Source of the DNA: Myceligenerans salitolerans
GTDB lineage: Bacteria; Actinomycetota; Actinomycetes; Actinomycetales; Cellulomonadaceae
NCBI RefSeq assembly: GCF_017349295.1
Contig: NZ_JAFMPK010000044.1
Location: forward strand, 260,865 to 324,864
Direction of reading: 5' to 3'
Length of the DNA: 64,000 bases
Shown piece after piece: positions 45,479 to 52,222 of the stretch. Each line of letters begins with the position of its first letter. The first letter of the stretch is position 1. The notes under the pieces were generated by a model, which did no database searches, was not told the origin of the DNA, and worked only from the letters and a program-made list of their open reading frames with translations. The position numbers and the translations under genes were made by a program.

Positions 45479-46429
45479 CTACCTCGGCGTGAAGGCACGG
45501 AGCTCGTCGAACTCCTCCTCGTCGCCGTCATCCATCCCACGAGTCAGCCGTAGGCCGGCGACGGCGACACCGAGCAGCAGGCCCACCACCCAGCCGCCGA
45601 GATCATGCTGGTCGGTCGAGAACGTCGTCCCCCGTAGCGGCTCCCAGGCCGCATCGAGAACCGCGGGGATCGACAGCGGTGCCGCTCCCGGAGCGAAGTA
45701 ACCGCTCACCGCGTCGAGTACGGGGCCGACGGCCTGGAGCACCCACACGAGGGCTGCTGCCGGGAGCCAGCCGAGCATCTGGAGCGGATTGCGGTCCACT
45801 CCCAGCCCGAGCGCGATGCCGAGCGCGACGGCGAAGACCCACCAGGTTCCCTGCGGCGCGGGGGCCACTCCGGGCAACAACCCCCAGAGCCAGCCGTCCG
45901 CGAGCACGACAGGAAGGGCAAGCGCCGCGGCTCTCACCGGTGCCGGCGCGAGTGCGGCCAGAAGTCCGAGGACCAGGCCGAGGACCGTGCCCCCCACGGC
46001 GATGGCCAGCAACGCGTCAGCCTTCGCGTCGTCCGCTCCGTCGGCGGCGTTCACCTGCCACCAGGCGCCGGCGCCGGCCGCGGCCAGAGCCAGGGACGTC
46101 CCGCACACAGCGGCCACGGCGCCACCGCCGCGACGGCGAGCGAGTCGTGCGCTCGCCCCGGCCAGCACGCCTCCGATGACGCTCATCGTGACCAGCGAGG
46201 CGACGGCGTCCTCGGCCGCGAGCGGTATCGGTGTGAACGCGTCGATCTCCTCGGCCGACGCCGACTGGACACCGAGGGCCTGAGAGATCTCGTGCACGAT
46301 CCACGGCAGAAAGCCGACGGCCCACCACACGATGGCGCTGATCGGAAGGATCCACCATCCCGAGACGCGCACGGGGAGCTCGGTCGGCGTGATTGCTTCG
46401 GTCACCGTGTCGGTCGCGCCGTTGGCCAT
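45479..46429 (-). CDS. Polytopic membrane protein, unknown
   Basis: 316 residues from ATG 46429 (MANGATD); longer reading to 46516 adds an unlikely Cys/His-rich leader. About eight hydrophobic helices, first WWILPISAIVWWAVGFLPWIV. Two short acidic stretches face one side, and the C-terminus is acidic (DDGDEEEFDELRAF). No family motif recognised. It lies between the two C40 hydrolase genes and is divergent from the riboswitch of copy 2, so a link to cell-wall maintenance is possible but unproven. Confidence 0.6.
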   Translation of the reverse strand: MANGATDTVTEAITPTELPVRVSGWWILPISAIVWWAVGFLPWIVHEISQALGVQSASAEEIDAFTPIPLAAEDAVASLVTMSVIGGVLAGASARLARRRGGGAVAAVCGTSLALAAAGAGAWWQVNAADGADDAKADALLAIAVGGTVLGLVLGLLAALAPAPVRAAALALPVVLADGWLWGLLPGVAPAPQGTWWVFAVALGIALGLGVDRNPLQMLGWLPAAALVWVLQAVGPVLDAVSGYFAPGAAPLSIPAVLDAAWEPLRGTTFSTDQHDLGGWVVGLLLGVAVAGLRLTRGMDDGDEEEFDELRAFTPR

Positions 46430-46813
46430 GGCGCGCACCGTAGCGGAACAGGCATGACAGGCGTCGCCGGCGCGGGCGAAATCTCTGGCAAAAACGGCCA
46501 TAGTCCGCCGTTTCACGTTGTGCGTGACACGTTCGTGACTTTTTCGCCGAAGGTGTGTACCTTGAGTCTCGCCTCGCCCGAACGGGTGAAGTCACGAAGC
46601 GGACGCCGAGCCCTGCCACCGCATCGTGCCCAGGATGATCGTGGCAGGGACGGGGGAACCATCTCCGGGCGACGGACCGGCGGAGCCCACGGGGTTCCGA
46701 AGGGCCGGAGTCCTCGGGGTGAAGCCGGGCAGAACCCCCACATCTGCTCGGCCGGGTGAGCATCTCCCACCCGAACCCGACAGCTCACCTCGTAGGCGGT
46801 ACAGGAGAACACG
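46430..46813. other. Divergent region: promoter and c-di-AMP riboswitch
   Basis: 384 bases between the membrane-protein gene and the second C40 gene. The left part (about 46490-46565) is AT-richer and contains TTTCACGTTGTGCGTGAC and TGACTTTTTCGCCG, a probable promoter. The rest is the riboswitch listed next. Confidence 0.6.
46575..46803 (+). ncRNA. ydaO-yuaA type c-di-AMP riboswitch
   Basis: The leader of the second C40 hydrolase carries consecutive ydaO marks: GACGGGGGAACCA (about 46649), GGGGTGAAGCCGGG (46716), TCTCCCACCCGAACCCGACA (about 46763), then CAGCTCACCTCGTAGGCGG. The last part is almost the canonical actinobacterial sequence. ydaO riboswitches bind c-di-AMP and often control rpfA and NlpC/P60 genes. 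Exact ends need a covariance model. High c-di-AMP is expected to reduce hydrolase expression. Confidence 0.88.
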
Positions 46814-47536
46814 GTGACCCACGCCACCCAGCGCGGCCGCCATCGCGCGGACCGCAAGGCCACAACCCCCCTCACAGTCATCGCCCGCACCGCCTCCGAG
46901 AACGCCGGCACCGTCGCCCGCCGTGGCGCGCTGGCCGTCGCCGCCGGCGGCGTTCTCGTCTCGACGTTCGCCACGACCTCGCACGCGGCCCCCGCCTCCA
47001 GCGATGTCAAGACCGCCGCGAAGATGGACGGTCTCAACCTCGACGCGCTGAAGGAGACGGCCGGTCAGGCCATCAGCCAGGCCGGGACGGTCTCCGTCGG
47101 CCACAACGTCCGGCTCGACGTGGAAGGCGCGACCGTCACCGCCGACGGAAGCACCAAGGTCGAGGGCCTCGTCGAGGTGACGCCGGCCCCGGAGCCCCCG
47201 CCCACGCCGCTCAACATCCAGATCACGAACACGGCGTACAACTACCTCGCGGGCGCATACGTCTGGGGCGGTTCGACCCCGGGTGCCTTCGACTGCTCGG
47301 GTTTCATCCAGTACGTGTACGGCCTGTACGGCATCGAGCTGCCGCACTCGTCGTCGGCGATGCTCAACGCCGGTTACCAGGTCTACGACCCGCAGCCCGG
47401 CGACATCGTCTGGAGCCCCGGACACGTGGCCCTGTACGCGGGCAACGGCATGATCATGGAGTGGTACCAGAGCGGGCTTCCGGGCCGCTACACGGAGATG
47501 TGGCAGGACAACCCCGTCTTCATCCGCGTCATCTGA
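46814..47536 (+). CDS. Secreted NlpC/P60 (C40) peptidoglycan hydrolase, copy 2
   Basis: 240 residues, GTG 46814 with SD AGGAGA. Same plan as copy 1: basic start, late signal sequence (GALAVAAGGVLVSTFATTSHAAP), short linker and C-terminal C40 domain with Cys in GAFDCSGFIQYVY and His in WSPGHVALY. Expression lies behind the ydaO riboswitch, so cell-wall opening is tied to c-di-AMP, which also governs turgor and K+ uptake in many bacteria; a TrkH gene follows 164 bases downstream. Confidence 0.92.
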   Translation: MTHATQRGRHRADRKATTPLTVIARTASENAGTVARRGALAVAAGGVLVSTFATTSHAAPASSDVKTAAKMDGLNLDALKETAGQAISQAGTVSVGHNVRLDVEGATVTADGSTKVEGLVEVTPAPEPPPTPLNIQITNTAYNYLAGAYVWGGSTPGAFDCSGFIQYVYGLYGIELPHSSSAMLNAGYQVYDPQPGDIVWSPGHVALYAGNGMIMEWYQSGLPGRYTEMWQDNPVFIRVI

Positions 47537-47700
47537 CACCGTGACGTGACCGGAGCACGTCCGGACACGCACACACCGCATCCGAGCGCCGCGGCGCCGT
47601 CGGCTCCTCTGTCCGACGGTCCGCGGCGCTCGACCTCGTCGGCGACCACACACCGGGTTCACCGCCCGGATGCCGTCGGGCAGGACTAGAGTCGTAGGTC

Positions 47701-49083
47701 GTGCGATACAGCAAGTCCCGCCAGGCGCGGGAAGTGAGCAGTGCGGCGGCGCTGCGACGCCGCCCGGGGCAGATCGTCACTCTCGGCTTCCTGGCCACGA
47801 TCGCCGTCGGGACGCTTCTGCTCTCGCTGCCGGTCGCGGCCGAGGGTGAGCCCGCGACGCTGGTGGAGGCACTGTTCACGGCCACGTCGGCCACGTGCGT
47901 GACAGGCCTGATCGTCACCGACACCCCGGTGTTCTGGTCGGCCTTCGGGGAAGCCGTGATCGCCGTGCTGATCCAGATCGGCGGACTCGGCGTGATGACG
48001 CTGGCCTCGCTGCTCGGCATCCTGCTCACGCGGCGCCTCGACCTGAGCTCTCGGCTGGTGGCGGCCGCGTCCACCCGGAGCGTCGGGCTCGGGGATGTGC
48101 GAGGCGTCCTGACCCGGGTGCTCAAGATCGCCGTCCTGGTGGAGGGTGCCTGCGCGCTCGTCCTCACCGCACGGTTCCTCATCGCTTACGACATGCCGTT
48201 CGGCGCAGCCTTGTGGAACGGAGTCTTCCACGCGGTCTCCGCCTACAACAATGCCGGCTTCGCGCTGTTCAGCGACTCCCTCATCGGCTTCGTCGGCGAT
48301 CCCTGGGTGAACCTGCCGATCAGCACCGCCGTCATCCTGGGTGGCATCGGCCTGCCTGTCATCGCCGAGGTCCTGCGCGCGCTCCGCGCCCGCCGGCGGC
48401 CGCGCCGGTGGAGCGTGCACACCCGGATCACGTTGTGGATGACGGCCGTCCTGCTCGTCGGCGCCACACTGTTCTTCCTGGTCGCGGAGTGGGACAACCC
48501 GGCGACCATGGGTCCCCTTGGCGTCGGGGAGAAGATTCTCGCGGCGTTCACGCAGGCCGTGATGCCACGTACGGCCGGCTTCAACTCCCTGGACACCTCG
48601 CAGATGCATCACGAGACCTGGCTCGGCACGATCATCCTGATGTTCATCGGTGCCGGTTCCGCGGGCACGGCCGGTGGCATCAAGGTGACCACCTTCGCGG
48701 TCCTGGCGGTCGTGATCTGGTCGGAGCTGCGCGGCGAGCCCGACGCCAACGCCTTCGACCGCCGGATCTCCCACGGTACGCAGCGCCAGGCGCTGACCGT
48801 CGCGCTGCTGGGTATCGCGATCATCGTCGTGCCCACCCTGTGGATCACCGCGTCGACGCCGAACATCAGTGTCGCCGAGATCCTGTTCGAGGTGACCTCC
48901 GCGTTCACGACGACCGGGCTGTCCACCGGTATCACCGCTGATCTCGCGTGGTTCAACCAGCTCCTGCTGGTCCCGCTGATGTTCGTCGGCAGGCTCGGAC
49001 CGATCACCCTGGGCACCGCCCTGGCGCTGCGCAACCGACAGCGGCTGTACCGCATGCCCGAGAGCGCCCCGATCATCGGCTGA
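47701..49083 (+). CDS. TrkH/KtrB-family potassium transporter
   Basis: 460 residues, GTG 47701. The four pore repeats are visible: TATSATCVTGLIV, AVSAYNNAGFALF, VMPRTAGFNSLD and FTTTGLSTGITAD, each with the selectivity-filter glycine. Length and lack of extra N-terminal helices fit KtrB. No TrkA/KtrA gene follows; the partner must lie elsewhere. The neighbour is a c-di-AMP-controlled gene, and c-di-AMP controls K+ uptake in other Gram-positives, so a shared osmotic context is plausible. Confidence 0.92.
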   Translation: MRYSKSRQAREVSSAAALRRRPGQIVTLGFLATIAVGTLLLSLPVAAEGEPATLVEALFTATSATCVTGLIVTDTPVFWSAFGEAVIAVLIQIGGLGVMTLASLLGILLTRRLDLSSRLVAAASTRSVGLGDVRGVLTRVLKIAVLVEGACALVLTARFLIAYDMPFGAALWNGVFHAVSAYNNAGFALFSDSLIGFVGDPWVNLPISTAVILGGIGLPVIAEVLRALRARRRPRRWSVHTRITLWMTAVLLVGATLFFLVAEWDNPATMGPLGVGEKILAAFTQAVMPRTAGFNSLDTSQMHHETWLGTIILMFIGAGSAGTAGGIKVTTFAVLAVVIWSELRGEPDANAFDRRISHGTQRQALTVALLGIAIIVVPTLWITASTPNISVAEILFEVTSAFTTTGLSTGITADLAWFNQLLLVPLMFVGRLGPITLGTALALRNRQRLYRMPESAPIIG

Positions 49084-49094
49084 GTCGTCCGGCA

Positions 49095-50018
49095 TCACGG
49101 CCAGGCGCAGTAGTCGGCGATGTACTCGAAGAGGTCGCGCTTCGCGGCGTCGGGCATGGGAACGTGGACGACATGCTGCGGGATCCCGTCCACGTCCGCG
49201 TGCACGGGGAGGTACGTACCCCGCTTGTCCTCGGAGACGGCGTGATGGTCACAGCGGGTCGGTACGAGGGCGAGCTCGAGGACTCCCTCGTCCTGGCCGG
49301 CCAACGCCCTGCCGCGCCACGCCCCACCTCCGACCGGGTCGATCAGGGTCGAACCGTCGATCCGGGTGATCCGGACGTCCGGGCCGCCCGCGACCGGTTC
49401 GGCGGTGAGAGTGAGGACCGCGACGGTCTCCCCGTCACGACGCTCGGTGCGCAGCGCCGGGCCCTGAGCAAGCGTGACTCCTGAGGCGACCGCCGCTCCC
49501 GCACAGTCCTGCGCGAGGTTGCGGGCGAGATGCCCGCCGGAGTCCGAGACCGGCACCTCGACCGTGGTCGGTTCGCCGTGGTCGCTTCGGCTCCCGACGG
49601 CCACGGTGACCGTGGCACGCAGCTCGGCGGCGGAACCGGTACGCCCTGTGCGCCCGGACGGGCAGGTGGCCTCCCCGAGCCGGACGTAGAAGCCCCGCCG
49701 GCCGCCGACGGCCAGCGTCTCGGTACGGAACGGCCGCGTCGTGGTCTCGGTCGACACGCCGAAGCTCTCGCTCTCCAGTTCCCCTCCGAGAAGAACGAGG
49801 TCGGTGTCCGAGCTGTTCGCGACCTCGATCTCGACCACGCGTTCGGCGTAGTCCAGACGCGCCTGCCGCAGCGTGGCGACCAGGTGCCCGGCGACGTCGT
49901 CGGGCACCGGTCCGTGCCGCTCACCGACTGGGCCGCCCGCACCACAACCGGACAGGAGCGTGGCCGCGACCAGCATTGACACAGCAAGGGCCCGGGCCCT
50001 GGGGACGCACGGTGGCAT
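49095..50018 (-). CDS. Lipoprotein of unknown function
   Basis: 307 residues from ATG 50018 (ATG 50027 also possible). Lipobox LLSGC in MLVAATLLSGCGAGGP predicts a lipid anchor. The mature part is beta-rich, with two similar halves that each speak of a value-like Ig or C2 fold (EIEVANSSDTDLVLLGGEL; VAVLTLTAEPVAGGPDVRIT) and paired cysteines (ATCPSG, AQDCAGA, TRCDHH, DYCAWP). No family recognised. Convergent with the TrkH gene. Confidence 0.6.
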   Translation of the reverse strand: MPPCVPRARALAVSMLVAATLLSGCGAGGPVGERHGPVPDDVAGHLVATLRQARLDYAERVVEIEVANSSDTDLVLLGGELESESFGVSTETTTRPFRTETLAVGGRRGFYVRLGEATCPSGRTGRTGSAAELRATVTVAVGSRSDHGEPTTVEVPVSDSGGHLARNLAQDCAGAAVASGVTLAQGPALRTERRDGETVAVLTLTAEPVAGGPDVRITRIDGSTLIDPVGGGAWRGRALAGQDEGVLELALVPTRCDHHAVSEDKRGTYLPVHADVDGIPQHVVHVPMPDAAKRDLFEYIADYCAWP

Positions 50019-50095
50019 GCGTCCCAACCTAGGCCCAGGCCCTCGCCGTGTCAGCGGCTCACGCCGACGTCAGCGGCTCCGACCACAGCAGCCGG

Positions 50096-50359
50096 TCAGT
50101 CCCTCTTCCGGTTGAAGATCATCTCGAACACACCGATGACGATCAGCGCGCCGATGACGGAGAACAGCCAGGACTGCCACGACCAGAACTGGTCGAACGA
50201 GATGTCGAAGATGAGCCCGCCGAGCCAGCCACCGAGCATCGCGCCCAGGACACCCAGCAGCAGGGTCAGCCAGAAGCCGCCCTTCTGCTTGCCCGGCAGG
50301 ATGATCCGCGCGATGACGCCGGCCAGCAGACCGAGGATGAGGAAGGGAATGAAACCCAT
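50096..50359 (-). CDS. GlsB/YeaQ/YmgE-family stress-response membrane protein
   Basis: 87 residues from ATG 50359, with SD GGAGGAGC. Three transmembrane helices with glycine zippers (ILGLLAGVIARIILPGK, LLLGVLGAMLGGWLGGLIF, VIGALIVIGVFEMIFNRK), typical of the transglycosylase-associated (YeaQ) family. These small membrane proteins are induced by stress; their biochemical role is unsettled. A C-terminal basic tail NRKRD is typical. Confidence 0.9.
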   Translation of the reverse strand: MGFIPFLILGLLAGVIARIILPGKQKGGFWLTLLLGVLGAMLGGWLGGLIFDISFDQFWSWQSWLFSVIGALIVIGVFEMIFNRKRD

Positions 50360-50545
50360 GGTGATGCTCCTCCAGTGAGAGTAGGTGTTGCGGCACCTAC
50401 CTTGGCACTGAACCGCCGTATTCGCCCACTGTGTACGGCGATTCGTCGCATGAGGGGCAAATCTCGCCATGACCGGCGAGCCGGACAGCGTCGGAGCGCT
50501 AGGCTTCGGCTGGCCGAAGGACCGATATGACAGCAGGGAAGCAGA

Positions 50546-51391
50546 GTGAGACGCGTGCGAGCGATTCGCGAACGAGTGGGGCAGCTCGTCGAGGCGACCT
50601 GGTTCACCCGCGGGATCCTCGCGGTCATCGTCGGCAACGCGATCGTGCTCGGCGTCGAGACGTCGGTCGACGGCGGACCGGTCGACGTGTGGCTCGGCTA
50701 CGTCGACACCGCGATGCTGTGGATCTTCGTCGTCGAGCTCGCCCTGCGGATCTTCGCCCACGGCCGCAGGTTCTTCACGGATCCGTGGAGTGTGTTCGAT
50801 CTCCTGGTCGTGGGCATCGCGCTCGTTCCGGCGTCGGTGCACTCGCTCTCGGCGCTGCGGGCTCTCCGGATCCTGCGCGCGCTTCGCGTCGTGAACGCGG
50901 TCCCCTCGATGAAGCGAGTGGTGAACGGTCTGGTCGCCGCCGTGCCCGGCATGGGCTCGGTCGGCGCGCTGCTCGTCCTGGTCCTGTACGTGTCGGCGGT
51001 GATCGCCACCAAGCTGTTCCGGGACATCGCTCCGGAGCACTTCGGACACCTCGGAACCACGCTCTTCACCTTGTTCCAGGTCATGACCGGTGAGGCCTGG
51101 CCGGATATCGCGGCCACCGTCATGGCCGAGATGCCCGGCGCGTGGCTCTTCTTCGTGCTGTTCATCCTCGTGGTCAGCTTCGCGGTCCTGAACCTGTTCA
51201 TCGCCGTGATCGTGAGCGGCATGGAGAGTCTCGAGGAAGAACTGGTCGAGCACGACAAGGAGGACGACGCCTCCAACGCCGCGCTCATGGCGGAGATCCA
51301 GGCGGTTCGCGCCGAGCTGGCCGCCCTCCGCGCCGAGCGCGGCAACGGCGCGGCCGAGCCCGCGGCCGCCCCGGCCGCCGGCGCGAGGTAG
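50546..51391 (+). CDS. Bacterial voltage-gated cation channel (NaChBac-like ion transporter)
   Basis: 281 residues, single six-helix repeat. S4 carries regularly spaced arginines (LRALRILRALRVV), the S4-S5 linker SMKRVVNGL follows, then S5, the pore with filter FQVMTGEAWPDI and S6 (VLNLFIAVIVSGM). A C-terminal helical coiled coil (EEELVEHDKEDDASNAALMAEIQAVRAELAAL, partly shown) should drive tetramer formation. The filter is TGEAW in place of the TLESW of NaChBac/NavAb; Glu is kept. Start ATG 50546. Sodium or mixed cation selectivity cannot be read from sequence. Confidence 0.88.
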   Translation: MRRVRAIRERVGQLVEATWFTRGILAVIVGNAIVLGVETSVDGGPVDVWLGYVDTAMLWIFVVELALRIFAHGRRFFTDPWSVFDLLVVGIALVPASVHSLSALRALRILRALRVVNAVPSMKRVVNGLVAAVPGMGSVGALLVLVLYVSAVIATKLFRDIAPEHFGHLGTTLFTLFQVMTGEAWPDIAATVMAEMPGAWLFFVLFILVVSFAVLNLFIAVIVSGMESLEEELVEHDKEDDASNAALMAEIQAVRAELAALRAERGNGAAEPAAAPAAGAR

Positions 51392-51442
51392 CGCGGAGCG
51401 CCGCGGCCGAGGACAGGTGCGGCCACGCGGCGCTGCGTGACA

Positions 51443-51489
51443 CGAGCGCCGGATCGACCTGCCCCTGGCACAGTTCGATCCGGCGCTCG
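51443..51489. terminator. Perfect 15-bp hairpin after the channel gene
   Basis: CGAGCGCCGGATCGA (51443-51457) pairs exactly with 51475-51489 around a 17-base loop. It can end the channel transcript and, from the other side, an RNA made from promoter copy C. Confidence 0.7.
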
Positions 51490-51506
51490 GCCGGAGGTTC
51501 GGAGCC

Positions 51507-51549
51507 GGGCGGTGATCGGCGTGCTCCCAGCACACTCCGATCACCGCCC
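51507..51549. terminator. Second strong hairpin
   Basis: GGGCGGTGATCGG pairs exactly with CCGATCACCGCCC (51537-51549), with an inner stem GTGCT / AGCAC and an outer pair AGGTTCG (51495) / CGAACCT (51559-51565). It may be a terminator or a structured part of a small RNA. Confidence 0.6.
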
Positions 51550-51612
51550 GCTCCGGGACGAACCTGGCTCGGCCCGCCCCCAGCGCGGTCCGAACCTTCG
51601 CGTCGGTGGAGA

Positions 51613-51644
51613 GACGGCCCGGCGGCTCAGATGTCACAGCACTT
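51613..51644 (-). promoter_or_regulatory. Promoter-like element, copy C (minus strand)
   Basis: On the minus strand GGAAGTGCTGTGACAT runs from 51646 down to 51631, and CGTC lies at 51616-51613, giving the same 14-base gap as copies A and B. Confidence 0.55.
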
Positions 51645-51658
51645 CCGTCGACACACTG

Positions 51659-51674
51659 TGTGATCTGCATCACA
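51659..51674. promoter_or_regulatory. Perfect CRP/GlxR-type site
   Basis: TGTGATCTGCATCACA matches TGTGA-N6-TCACA exactly. It lies between promoter copies C and B, 110 bases before copy B and 13 bases from the upstream edge of copy C, so a cAMP-receptor-like protein could affect either. Confidence 0.6.
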
Positions 51675-51783
51675 GTTGGTTACCACCGGCTCGGAAGGCG
51701 AATCCGGGTGATGTCGGGCACACTCAGCTGTCAGAACCGCCCCAAACCCAGACAGACAAGCAATACTCCCCGACAAAATGGCT

Positions 51784-51816
51784 GGAGTGCTGTGACATTC
51801 GATCCCCTCGAGCGTC
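51784..51816 (+). promoter_or_regulatory. Promoter-like element, copy B
   Basis: GGAGTGCTGTGACAT ends at 51798, CGTC is at 51813-51816, and ATG 51825 follows after 8 bases, exactly as in copy A. It should drive the three-gene run 51825-53733 that ends in a sigma factor, which suggests autoregulation. Confidence 0.6.
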
Positions 51817-51824
51817 AGGGGCAC

Positions 51825-52040
51825 ATGACAAGCACCGAACACACCGAGCTCGTCCGGTTGGGTGCGCAATATCTGCGCGCCTACTCGGATGGCGACGCGG
51901 TCAGCCTGTATCGGCTGGCGGACGCGTGGGGGGCCTCGGATCTGTGTGCGGCCGCCTGCGAGGTTGCCCTCGCCGTCATCGACGCGACCACCGGGCCACG
52001 CGGGATCGACGCCGTCTATGAGGCGTTTCATCGGCAATGA
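51825..52040 (+). CDS. Small protein, first gene of the sigma operon
   Basis: 71 residues from ATG 51825; probably leaderless from promoter copy B, although AGGGG lies three bases upstream. Mostly helical (TELVRLGAQYLRAYSDGDAV, DLCAAACEVALAVIDAT), no signal or membrane helix. I recognise no family and see no clear similarity to the region 2-like proteins. Its TGA overlaps the next ATG (ATGA). Confidence 0.55.
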   Translation: MTSTEHTELVRLGAQYLRAYSDGDAVSLYRLADAWGASDLCAAACEVALAVIDATTGPRGIDAVYEAFHRQ

Positions 52041-52222
52041 ACCACGAGAAGTTCAAGAACAGCACCACGGACAGCGAGGATGACCCCAGACATGCTCATG
52101 CAATGCGACCTGCCACCATATATCCCGCCAAGGGGCTTGCATTCCCCCGCCGTTGCGGTGCGACCATGTACGCGCGTTCCGGTATCGACGGGCGACGCAT
52201 CGAAGGGGGAGAGCATCGGTGA
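52037..52222 (+). CDS. Possible short coupling ORF between the small protein and the sigma gene
   Basis: 61 codons. The ATG overlaps the previous stop (ATGA) and its TGA overlaps the sigma GTG (GTGA), giving two 4-base junctions in a row, as expected for coupled translation. The sequence (MNHEKFKNSTTDSEDDPRH, then basic) has poorer actinobacterial codon bias than its neighbours. It may serve to couple translation rather than make a functional protein, or be chance. Confidence 0.35.
   Translation: MNHEKFKNSTTDSEDDPRHAHAMRPATIYPAKGLAFPRRCGATMYARSGIDGRRIEGGEHR

Larger units (their letters stand above)
51440..51606 (-). ncRNA. Candidate small RNA from promoter copy C
   Basis: Promoter copy C points left; its predicted start is near 51604-51606, where copies A and B have an ATG but this copy has GTC on the plus strand (no start codon). 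The transcript would contain both hairpins and could end at either. No ORF with an SD follows. Existence is inferred only from the promoter match and structure. Confidence 0.35.
51392..51824. other. 433-base intergenic region with hairpins, CRP-like site and two promoter elements
   Basis: It holds, from left to right, two long hairpins (51443-51489, 51507-51549), promoter copy C facing left (51613-51644), a perfect CRP-like site (51659-51674) and promoter copy B facing right (51784-51816). No long ORF with good codon usage is present. Confidence 0.7.
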
